From an uncultured Clostridia bacterium (GTDB lineage Bacteria > Bacillota > Clostridia > Oscillospirales > Acutalibacteraceae): a stretch of DNA of 21,120 nucleotides. This document shows, one piece after another, positions 14,716 through 21,120 of the stretch. A program made the translations under genes and the position numbers. The stretch spans positions 1-21,120 of the forward strand of contig CAMFYM010000012.1 of assembly GCA_946002045.1 (NCBI GenBank), in the 5' to 3' direction. The notes beneath the pieces were generated by a model. The model had not been told where the DNA came from and did not search any database. It saw nothing but the letters and a program-made list of their open reading frames with translations. Numbering within the stretch: the first letter of the stretch is position 1; each line of letters opens with the position of its first letter.

Positions 14716-17083
14716 ATTTCAGTCTTGCAATGGTTACTCCGTTTTCGCCCTCGCCGTATTTACCTAAACGAAATTCACTGATATTGGGATGATGCTTTAG
14801 ATAATCAGTTACAGCACTGCGTAATGCACCTGTACCCTTGCCGTGAATGATTCTTATTTCATCAATATTATTGAGCAGGCATTTGTCAATAAACAGACTA
14901 AGCTCACCTAATGCCTCATCCACAGTTTCGCCTCTCATATCAATTTCGGTTTTAACATCTGCATCTGCACGAGATGAGGTGCGATAAACATTGTGATAGC
15001 CGTTAGATTTGCTTTTCTTCGGCTTATCAAGGAGCATAATATCCGACAGCTTAACACGGGTTTTAAGCAAGCCTGATTTAACAAGAATATTTGAGCCTAT
15101 TTCCAATATCTCGCCCTCACCTATATTGCGAATAACTACTCTGTCGCCTACCATTGGCTCACGAGGGAGCTTATAGTCCTCGTCCCAATTATCAGCAAGC
15201 TGTGCAGGATTAACAATGTCGTCCATTTCGCCCATTTGAGATTTAATTGCACGACGGGTTTTCTTCGCTATTTCAGTTGCGTTAGACTGATTTTGCTCCT
15301 TCTTCAGCTTTTCAAGCTCTAAAAGAAATTCGGCTGATTTGCGCTTTGCAGCTTCAATCAGCTTTTCAGCCTCTCGCTTTGCTTTGTCAAGCTCACGCCT
15401 TTTGAGTGTTTCTATTTTATCTCTTTCCGATTTTGCTTTTTCCTCAATTTGTTTTGCTCTTTCAGTCATTTCCCGGGCAATTTTTCTTTCATCATCCAGT
15501 GCCTGCTGTGACTGCTCAAGCTTTTCAAGCACTGACTCAAAGTCACGGTTATCATTGCCTACGATACTCCTTGCATGGTCAATAACCGACTTATCCATAC
15601 CAAGATGCTCAGTGATAGCAAAGGCATTTGACCTACCCGGAACACCGATTAGAAGTCTGTATGTGGGACGAAGCGTTTCAACATCAAACTCACAGCATCC
15701 GTTTATAACACCGTCAGTATCAAGTGCATAGGATTTTAGCTCTGCATAGTGAGTTGTAGCAGCAATAATTGCACCCCTTGAACGAATATTCTCAATAACG
15801 GATACTGCCAATGCTGCACCCTCAATAGGGTCAGTGCCTGCACCTAACTCATCAATAAGCACAAGGGAATGATTATCTGCCCTTTTCATAATATCAATAA
15901 TATTCACCATATGAGATGAAAATGTTGACAGCGATTGTGCTATGCTCTGCTCGTCGCCTATATCAACAAGAATATTATCGAATACCGACACCCTTGACCT
16001 GTCACCTGCCGGAATAAGCAAGCCACACATTGTCATTGCAGTCAGCAAGCCAAGTGTTTTAAGTGACACGGTTTTACCACCTGTGTTTGGACCTGTGATA
16101 ACCAGAGTGTCGTAGCCTTCACCTAATGAAATATCAATAGGCACTACCTTATTTTTATCAATAAGAGGATGACGGGCCTTTTTTAATTCTATAATACCCT
16201 CGTTGTTGAGCAAGGGTCTTGAGCCCTTCATTTTGTATGCCAAATGTGCCTTTGCAAAAATAAGATTAAGCATAACTGCACTTTCGTATGAGCGCTTAAC
16301 GGTATCGGCAAATTCTCCTGCCTCTGCCGACAGCTCAAACAATATTCGCATAATCTCGTCACGCTCTTTGCCCTGCAGCACCTTAATGTCATTATTTGCC
16401 TCAACTATTGATGACGGCTCAATAAAAACAGTTGCTCCTGTTGATGATGTATCGTGAACAAGGCCTGGCACATTTCCTCTGCTTTCAGCCTTAACGGGAA
16501 TAACAAATCTGCCGTTTCTTTGGGTAACGATTGACTCCTGCAAATACTGCTGATAGTGGGAGGAATGGAGCATTGAATCAAGCTTTTCCCTAATTGAATT
16601 CTCCTTTGACCTGATTTTACGGCGAATATCTGCCAGCTCGGTTGACGCTTTGTCAGATATTTCCTCCTCGTTAATGATACAGGTAAAAATTTTGTTTTCA
16701 AGATATTTGTTAACAACAATACCCTCAAAAAAGAAGTCGAGGCTTGTCCTTACACCACTGCAATGATTATGCCACTCATCAAGGGTGCGAATTGCCCTAA
16801 GGCAAAAGGCAACATCTAAAAGCTCCCTTTGATTAAGAGAGCCACCGGCTGCTGATCTATGTAGATGATTATTTATATTTTTAAGTCCTGAAAATGACGG
16901 TGCACCAAAGCGAGCCAAAAGAGAAAATGCGTCCTCGGTTTGAGCGAGCCTCAACTCCACCTCGCTGAAATCTGTGCTTGGCTTAAGGCTAAGTGCTAAA
17001 TCTACTGCATCGTCACAGGAGCACTCCTTTGACAGCATAGACAGCACAATATCAAGTTCAAGTGTTTTAAAATTCTTTTCCAT
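14714..17083 (-). CDS. mutS2: MutS2 ATPase with Smr domain
   Basis: MutS2 proteins are MutS-like ATPases without the mismatch-recognition domain. They have been linked to control of recombination and, in B. subtilis, to rescue of collided ribosomes. The 789 residues are full length: core/lever region (about 1-300), ATPase with Walker A GPNTGGKT (331-338), Walker B LVLIDELGAGTD (407-418) and ATTHYAELK (442-450), a long Lys/Glu coiled coil (about 515-605), a KOW-like beta region (about 640-685) and a C-terminal Smr domain (about 712-789) with the DMRG motif (715-718) and HGKGTGALR (747-755). The start overlaps the recO stop by one base (TAATG), so it is coupled to recO. The stop is at the shared terminator. 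Confidence 0.97.
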   Translation of the reverse strand: MEKNFKTLELDIVLSMLSKECSCDDAVDLALSLKPSTDFSEVELRLAQTEDAFSLLARFGAPSFSGLKNINNHLHRSAAGGSLNQRELLDVAFCLRAIRTLDEWHNHCSGVRTSLDFFFEGIVVNKYLENKIFTCIINEEEISDKASTELADIRRKIRSKENSIREKLDSMLHSSHYQQYLQESIVTQRNGRFVIPVKAESRGNVPGLVHDTSSTGATVFIEPSSIVEANNDIKVLQGKERDEIMRILFELSAEAGEFADTVKRSYESAVMLNLIFAKAHLAYKMKGSRPLLNNEGIIELKKARHPLIDKNKVVPIDISLGEGYDTLVITGPNTGGKTVSLKTLGLLTAMTMCGLLIPAGDRSRVSVFDNILVDIGDEQSIAQSLSTFSSHMVNIIDIMKRADNHSLVLIDELGAGTDPIEGAALAVSVIENIRSRGAIIAATTHYAELKSYALDTDGVINGCCEFDVETLRPTYRLLIGVPGRSNAFAITEHLGMDKSVIDHARSIVGNDNRDFESVLEKLEQSQQALDDERKIAREMTERAKQIEEKAKSERDKIETLKRRELDKAKREAEKLIEAAKRKSAEFLLELEKLKKEQNQSNATEIAKKTRRAIKSQMGEMDDIVNPAQLADNWDEDYKLPREPMVGDRVVIRNIGEGEILEIGSNILVKSGLLKTRVKLSDIMLLDKPKKSKSNGYHNVYRTSSRADADVKTEIDMRGETVDEALGELSLFIDKCLLNNIDEIRIIHGKGTGALRSAVTDYLKHHPNISEFRLGKYGEGENGVTIARLK

Positions 17084-17817
17084 TACAGTAATCCTTTATA
17101 AAACTCAAGTGTAGGAAATCTTTTTTGTAAATGTGAAATCAAATATTTTTCGATAATTGTTGAAAGTATTTCCATATTTTCCTCCGATAAGGTAAAGGAA
17201 AATATCTTTTTCGGTTCAGTCAGACAAACAAATCTGATTGCCGTAATTACATTTTTAGAGCAAGGAATTGCTCCTGCCTTGCCACAATTCTCGCAATAAA
17301 TACAGCCGTCCATAGTGTCAAAATACATTAGGTCTGTTTCATATGTTGAGCAATTAGCACAGGCTAAAATGTTTGGCATATATCCACCCAAGGAAAGCAG
17401 ACGAAGCTCCACGGCAGATTTTATAATTCGCAAATCCTTGTCACTGTTGCAAAGCAGATGAAGTGAATTTAATATAACCGAAAGCATTTCAGCAGCAGGC
17501 TGCTCCTCTGTTGCCAGCTCAAAGGAAAGCTGTGCAAAATACTGGGCTAATGCCAGCTTTACAATATCCTTTCTTAAATCGAAAAAAACCTCAATAGGTG
17601 TGGCATTATCAACCACAAAGGCGTCACGACCCCTATAAAGCGAAAATTCCGAATATGCAAAAAGTGAGGTTGATGAGGCAAGCCTGCTTTTTGTTTGCTT
17701 AGCACCACGCACAAAGGCACGAACAAGTCCCCAATCAGCAGTAAGGAGAGTAACTAAACGGTCACTCTCCCCTATTGTCTGCTCTCTGATTACCAGTCCC
17801 TTTGTTGTAGTTTTCAT
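17083..17817 (-). CDS. recO: DNA repair protein RecO
   Basis: RecO loads RecA on SSB-coated single-stranded DNA with RecR (RecF pathway). The 244-residue protein has an OB-fold N-terminus (TTTKGLVIREQTIGESDRLV, then LVRAFVRGAKQ and SLFAYSEFSLYRGR), a helical middle, and a zinc site with C153-x2-C156 and C175-x2-C178. Length and order match Firmicute RecO. The start codon lies within the 3' part of the short yqzL reading frame (56-base overlap) and its end is coupled to mutS2. Confidence 0.96.
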   Translation of the reverse strand: MKTTTKGLVIREQTIGESDRLVTLLTADWGLVRAFVRGAKQTKSRLASSTSLFAYSEFSLYRGRDAFVVDNATPIEVFFDLRKDIVKLALAQYFAQLSFELATEEQPAAEMLSVILNSLHLLCNSDKDLRIIKSAVELRLLSLGGYMPNILACANCSTYETDLMYFDTMDGCIYCENCGKAGAIPCSKNVITAIRFVCLTEPKKIFSFTLSEENMEILSTIIEKYLISHLQKRFPTLEFYKGLL

Positions 17818-17911
17818 TATTCTTTGCCTTTTCGTTATTTATATAATTCAAGTAATTTTGTACTGAGCCGGTATTCCAAAACTCCTGCCAAATTTTATCG
17901 TCAAATGACAT
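17762..17911 (-). CDS. yqzL: YqzL-family small protein
   Basis: Short reading frame of 49 codons between era and recO. The N-terminus reads MSFDDKIWQEFWNTGSVQNY and continues LNYINNEKAKNNEN. Bacillus and clostridial YqzL proteins are about 45-50 residues long, sit between era and recO, and share a W-x2-F-x2-TG-x4-Y pattern near the N-terminus; here W12/F11 and TG at 14-15 followed by Y20 and Y23 fit that. Function unknown. The ATG has GGTGGTG seven bases upstream. The last 56 bases overlap recO in another frame, so its acid/Asn-rich tail may be constrained mainly by recO. The call rests on pattern and synteny. Confidence 0.75.
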   Translation of the reverse strand: MSFDDKIWQEFWNTGSVQNYLNYINNEKAKNNENYNKGTGNQRADNRGE

Positions 17912-17969
17912 TATTAACACCACCGTTTTATTATTTTATCCTATGGTGATGTGTAAAATTTGTGCCATT

Positions 17970-18857
17970 TTAATCCAATCCGAAGTTGTGAATAAGTCCC
18001 TCTCTGTTACGCCAATCAAGCTTAACCTTTACCCAACAATGCAGGTTAACCTTAATGCCGAAAAACGACTCTAAATCCTGACGGGCATAGGTTGAAACCT
18101 TCTTTAGCATAGAGCCGTTTTTGCCGATAACCATGCCCTTATGACTATCTCTTTCGCAATATATTACTGCATCTATGTCAAGAATTTCCTTATCCTCACG
18201 CTCTCTCATTTTTTCAACAGCAACAGCAATGCCGTGAGGAATTTCCTTATCCATAAGGCGAAGAATTTTTTCTCTTATAATCTCTGCTGCAAGGACTCTT
18301 TCAGGCTGGTCGGTGAGAGTATCGTCAGGGAAAAAATGAGGTGATTCAAATGAAAGCCCTTCAAGCTCTGATTTCAGCTCCTCCACATTATCACCCTCAA
18401 ATGCGCTAACCGGCACCACTGCAAAGAAGTCATAAAGTGAGGTTAAATAAACTATTCTGTCAACAAGCTCCTGCTTGTCCTTAATCATATCAATTTTGTT
18501 GATAGCGAGAATTACAGGCAGCTTGTGCTTTTTGAACATTTCAATAAGCTGAAGCTCCTGCTCGTTAAGCTCGCCTCTTGGCTCTACCAAAAACAAACAG
18601 GCATCAACACCACCGACAGTATCGCCCACAGCCTCGTTCATTTTTTCACCAAGCTTATTATGTGCCTTGTGAAAGCCGGGTGTATCGGTAAATACAAGCT
18701 GTGTTTCACCCTGTGTTAAAACACCCATAATCTTTGTTCGGGTGGTTTGAGGCTTTGAGGAAACGATAGCAATTTTTTGACCTAAAAGTCTGTTCAAAAT
18801 TGACGATTTGCCTACATTAGGCTTACCTACAATAGCAATAAATGCAGTTTTTGTCAT
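17970..18857 (-). CDS. era: GTPase Era
   Basis: Essential GTPase that binds the 3' end of 16S rRNA and acts in 30S assembly. The 295-residue protein has G1 GKPNVGKS (11-18), the TTRTKIMG switch (38-45), G3 DTPG (58-61), G4 NKID (120-123), G5 SAF (151-153) and a C-terminal KH domain with GKNG (245-248) preceded by GMVI. The start overlaps the ybeY stop by one base (TAATG). The 58-base gap to yqzL has no clear terminator. dgkA and cdd, which often lie between ybeY and era in Bacillus, are absent. Confidence 0.98.
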   Translation of the reverse strand: MTKTAFIAIVGKPNVGKSSILNRLLGQKIAIVSSKPQTTRTKIMGVLTQGETQLVFTDTPGFHKAHNKLGEKMNEAVGDTVGGVDACLFLVEPRGELNEQELQLIEMFKKHKLPVILAINKIDMIKDKQELVDRIVYLTSLYDFFAVVPVSAFEGDNVEELKSELEGLSFESPHFFPDDTLTDQPERVLAAEIIREKILRLMDKEIPHGIAVAVEKMREREDKEILDIDAVIYCERDSHKGMVIGKNGSMLKKVSTYARQDLESFFGIKVNLHCWVKVKLDWRNREGLIHNFGLD

Positions 18858-19360
18858 TATTCGTCACCCATATAGTAGCTGTTATTTCTTTTCCAACCGA
18901 TTTGAGTCAGTACAGTTTCTTCCTTTTCACGCATATGTACCTCCTCAAGTCCACCTCTTTCATGGTCATATCCAAGAAGATGAAGCATTGAATGAACGGT
19001 AAGAAATCCAATTTCTCTTTGCAAGGGGTGATTGTAAAGCTTTGCCTGCTCCACAGCCTTTTCCATAGAAATAACTATATCGCCAAGAAGCTTTGCACCT
19101 GTATCCATATTAACATCATAAACACCGTCCTCACCAAGTGGAAAGGAGAGCACATCGGTTTCCTTATCAATATTACGGTAATCTCTGTTAAGCTCCTTTA
19201 TCTGCTCATTATTAACAAATCGAACGCTAACCTCTGCTGAACCGTCAAAGCCCTCTAACTCAAGGACTGCATGACAGCAGCGCCTGATAAGCAGACGAAT
19301 GCCTGTGGGCACCTTAATTTCCTTTTGGTCATTTGAAATTATTACCTTTACAGAATCCAT
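18857..19360 (-). CDS. ybeY: Endoribonuclease YbeY, 16S rRNA maturation
   Basis: Zinc-dependent endoribonuclease involved in 16S rRNA 3'-end maturation and ribosome quality control. The 167-residue protein carries the diagnostic HSMLHLLGYDH motif with H123, H127 and H133 as metal ligands, and the upstream LNRDYRNIDKETDVLSFPL block with R59. The start overlaps the phoH stop and the stop overlaps the era start, both by one base in a TAATG arrangement, so phoH, ybeY and era form a coupled unit. Confidence 0.97.
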   Translation of the reverse strand: MDSVKVIISNDQKEIKVPTGIRLLIRRCCHAVLELEGFDGSAEVSVRFVNNEQIKELNRDYRNIDKETDVLSFPLGEDGVYDVNMDTGAKLLGDIVISMEKAVEQAKLYNHPLQREIGFLTVHSMLHLLGYDHERGGLEEVHMREKEETVLTQIGWKRNNSYYMGDE

Positions 19361-20322
19361 TATCTTTTCTTACCCTCCTCATATCGTTCATAGGCATTAA
19401 CAATATCCTGAACAAGCTTATGACGAACAACATCCTTTTTGTTGAATTTACAAATTTCTATATCGTCAACATCCTTAAGAATATTGAGAACCTTTTTCAA
19501 TCCTGATTTTTTGCCGTCAGGTAAATCTATCTGTGTAATATCGCCTGTAATAACCATTTTTGAGCGAAAGCCCAATCGAGTTAAAAACATCTTCATTTGC
19601 TCAGGAGTAGTGTTTTGTGCCTCATCAAGAATAATAAAGCTGTCATCAAGGGTACGGCCTCTCATATAAGCAAGAGGAGCAACCTCGATAGCACCCTTTT
19701 CCTGATAACGCTGAAAATTCTCTGCACCAAGCATATCAAACAGTGCATCATAGAGAGGTCTTAAATACGGGTCAACCTTGCTTTGCAAATCACCGGGCAA
19801 AAATCCCAGCTTTTCTCCTGCCTCAACAGCAGGGCGAGTAAGGATAATTCTGTTAACCTCCTTTGCCCTAAATGCTGTAACAGCCATTGCCACTGCAAGA
19901 TATGTTTTGCCTGTACCGGCAGGTCCGATACCAAAGGTTATTGTATTGCTTCTGATAGCCTCGCAATACTTTTTTTGACCTAATGTTTTAGGCTTAACAG
20001 GTCTGCCCTTTGAGGTAATACAAATTGAGCCTGTGGTCATTGTGTTGAGCTTATCCTCGTTCCCCTCATTAACAAGAGAAATTGCATATCTGACATTTTG
20101 GTCCGACAGACTCTCCCCCTTGCCGATAATTACCAAAAGAGAGTTAAGGGTTCTGACTGCCTTTGACACATTTTCCTGCTCACCCACAACCTTAAGGTCG
20201 GTACCACGGGAAATTACGGACACATTAAACTCTTTTTCTATTAGCTTTATATTTTCGTCAAAGCTGCCAAAAAGGCTGACAGCCTGCTCAAGTGCATTAA
20301 ATTCTATTATTTGTTCACTCAT
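19360..20322 (-). CDS. phoH: PhoH-family ATPase
   Basis: PhoH-like (PhoL/YbeZ type) P-loop protein with helicase-like ATPase domain, commonly encoded next to ybeY and thought to act with it in rRNA processing. The 320-residue protein has a KH-like N-terminal region (about 1-100), Walker A GPAGTGKT (133-140) and Walker B FIILDEAQN (229-237), followed by TGDITQIDLP (259-268). It overlaps the upstream CBS-protein gene by eight bases (ATGAGTGA). The sporulation genes yqfC/yqfD, which precede phoH in many Firmicutes, are not directly upstream here. Confidence 0.95.
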   Translation of the reverse strand: MSEQIIEFNALEQAVSLFGSFDENIKLIEKEFNVSVISRGTDLKVVGEQENVSKAVRTLNSLLVIIGKGESLSDQNVRYAISLVNEGNEDKLNTMTTGSICITSKGRPVKPKTLGQKKYCEAIRSNTITFGIGPAGTGKTYLAVAMAVTAFRAKEVNRIILTRPAVEAGEKLGFLPGDLQSKVDPYLRPLYDALFDMLGAENFQRYQEKGAIEVAPLAYMRGRTLDDSFIILDEAQNTTPEQMKMFLTRLGFRSKMVITGDITQIDLPDGKKSGLKKVLNILKDVDDIEICKFNKKDVVRHKLVQDIVNAYERYEEGKKR

Positions 20323-21120
20323 TGTTCTTCTCTACTTTAATCTTTTCTATTCGTCTTTCGTCAACCTCAAGAACGGTGAAGGTTAAATTCTTATAGGCTG
20401 CTACCTCGTTATCCTTCTCGCCTGTCGGTAAATAGCCCAAAAGATTGATAACAAAGCCTGCAAGTGTATCATAGTCGCCCTCAGGAAATTCTACTCCAAG
20501 CACCTTTTCAACCTCGTCAATATCTGTTACACCGTCAAAGGTAAATGTCTTTTCGTCGATTTGGGTAACGGTATCGTCCTCCTCGTCATACTCATCACGA
20601 ATATCACCAACAATGCTTTCAAGCAAATCCTCCATTGTTACAATACCGGCAGTTCCACCGTATTCATCAATAACGATAGCAAGCATAATTTTTGTTTCTG
20701 TCATTTGGGCAAAAAGCTTTCCACAAGGGATAGTTTCCGGCACAAAAAGAGGCTTTCTGATATAATCTGCAATTTTGTCGTCGGCAGTAATTTTTGTGCC
20801 GACAAACTTAAGCAAATCCTTAACATAGATTATGCCACAAATATCATCAAGGTCCTTATTGTAAACAGGGATTCTTGACCTGCCGTTTTCAATAGAAATC
20901 TTAACAACATTTTCAAGTGAATCATCAATTTCCACAGCGTCAACATCTGTACGGTGGGTCATAATATCACCTGCATTCAAATCGTCAAATTCAAAGATAT
21001 TGTTAATCATTTCTCTTTGATTTTGTTCAAGCTCTCCAACCTGCTCGTCACCCTCAACAAGCTGCTTTATTTCTTCCTCTGTTGAGCTTTCACGCTTAAA
21101 AAGCCTTCGTAAATCAACGC
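20315..21120 (-). CDS. HlyC/CorC-family CBS-domain transporter protein, partial, N-terminus outside window
   Basis: C-terminal 267 residues of a hemolysin-C/CorC-like protein. The frame is open to the right edge: upstream of the in-frame ATG at 21010 it reads VDLRRLFKRESSTEEEI without a stop, so that ATG is internal. Visible are the segment linking the membrane part to the CBS pair (REMINNIFEFDDLNAGDIMTHRTD), two CBS motifs (about SRIPVYNKDLDDICGIIYVKDLL and AIVIDEYGGTAGIVTMEDLLE, followed by GDIRDEYDEEDD), and a C-terminal CorC_HlyC domain (FDGVTDIDEVEKVLGV to the end). The family's N-terminal DUF21/CNNM membrane domain should lie beyond the window. Homologues are implicated in Mg2+/metal homeostasis; function here is inferred. 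Confidence 0.92.
   Translation of the reverse strand, partial: VDLRRLFKRESSTEEEIKQLVEGDEQVGELEQNQREMINNIFEFDDLNAGDIMTHRTDVDAVEIDDSLENVVKISIENGRSRIPVYNKDLDDICGIIYVKDLLKFVGTKITADDKIADYIRKPLFVPETIPCGKLFAQMTETKIMLAIVIDEYGGTAGIVTMEDLLESIVGDIRDEYDEEDDTVTQIDEKTFTFDGVTDIDEVEKVLGVEFPEGDYDTLAGFVINLLGYLPTGEKDNEVAAYKNLTFTVLEVDERRIEKIKVEKNNE

Noticed and set aside
15339..15731. 130-codon serine-rich plus-strand frame antisense to mutS2
   Set aside because: The serine/leucine-rich sequence is the reverse reading of the Lys/Glu coiled coil of MutS2.
20315..21010. CBS protein starting at the ATG at 21010
   Set aside because: The frame continues open to the window edge with family-typical sequence before this Met, so the gene is cut by the edge.
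1..21120. CRISPR array, tRNA/rRNA, insertion sequence, phage or toxin-antitoxin genes
   Set aside because: No regularly spaced direct repeats, RNA gene signatures, transposase or toxin motifs were seen on either strand.

Overview
The window is a stretch of low-GC chromosome that reads like a Firmicute of class Clostridia, most likely an Oscillospirales/Ruminococcaceae-type gut anaerobe (inference). The basis is the mraZ-rsmH-ftsL-pbp-murE-murF-mraY-SEDS cell-wall/division cluster, a ylxM-ffh-rpsP-khpA operon, a yqzL gene between era and recO, strong AGGAGG-type ribosome binding sites with frequent TTG/GTG starts, and a MurE carrying the DNPR motif of meso-diaminopimelate-adding enzymes. No rRNA, tRNA, insertion sequence, phage gene or CRISPR array is visible.

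Layout. 1-8869, minus strand: the division and cell-wall (dcw) operon. From its promoter at 8969-8997 it reads mraZ, rsmH, ftsL-like, a class B PBP with two PASTA domains, murE, murF, mraY and a SEDS (FtsW/SpoVE/RodA-type) glycosyltransferase whose C-terminus lies outside the left edge. murD, normally between mraY and ftsW, is absent there. 8870-9131: a divergent control region with a perfect-consensus promoter and TGGRA repeats for mraZ, and an extended -10 promoter overlapped by an 18-bp palindrome for the plus-strand transporter. 9132-10535, plus: a lone GPH-family sugar/cation symporter. 10544-10612: two strong hairpin terminators between convergent genes. 10619-12988, minus: ylxM-ffh-rpsP-khpA, driven by a perfect-consensus promoter at 13039-13067. 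13093-14662, plus: a second transporter block, a one-domain EamA protein followed by azlC and azlD, ending in a bidirectional terminator. 14714-21120, minus: a tightly packed housekeeping operon, CBS-domain protein (5' end outside the right edge), phoH, ybeY, era, yqzL, recO, mutS2.

How the parts work together. The dcw operon makes and polymerises the lipid II precursor: MurE and MurF build the peptide, MraY attaches it to the lipid carrier, and the SEDS protein with the class B PBP and FtsL polymerise and crosslink at the septum. The ylxM-ffh-rpsP-khpA operon joins protein targeting (SRP) with the ribosome and RNA chaperoning. The right-hand operon joins ribosome/16S maturation (YbeY, Era, PhoH) with recombinational repair (RecO) and MutS2. 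Several neighbours are coupled by one-base TAATG stop/start overlaps.

Almost everything is ordinary core genome. I see no convincing undescribed system. The parts most worth a second look are the divergent mraZ/transporter control region, the missing murD, the 49-codon yqzL overlapping recO, and the two plus-strand transporter modules set between housekeeping operons.
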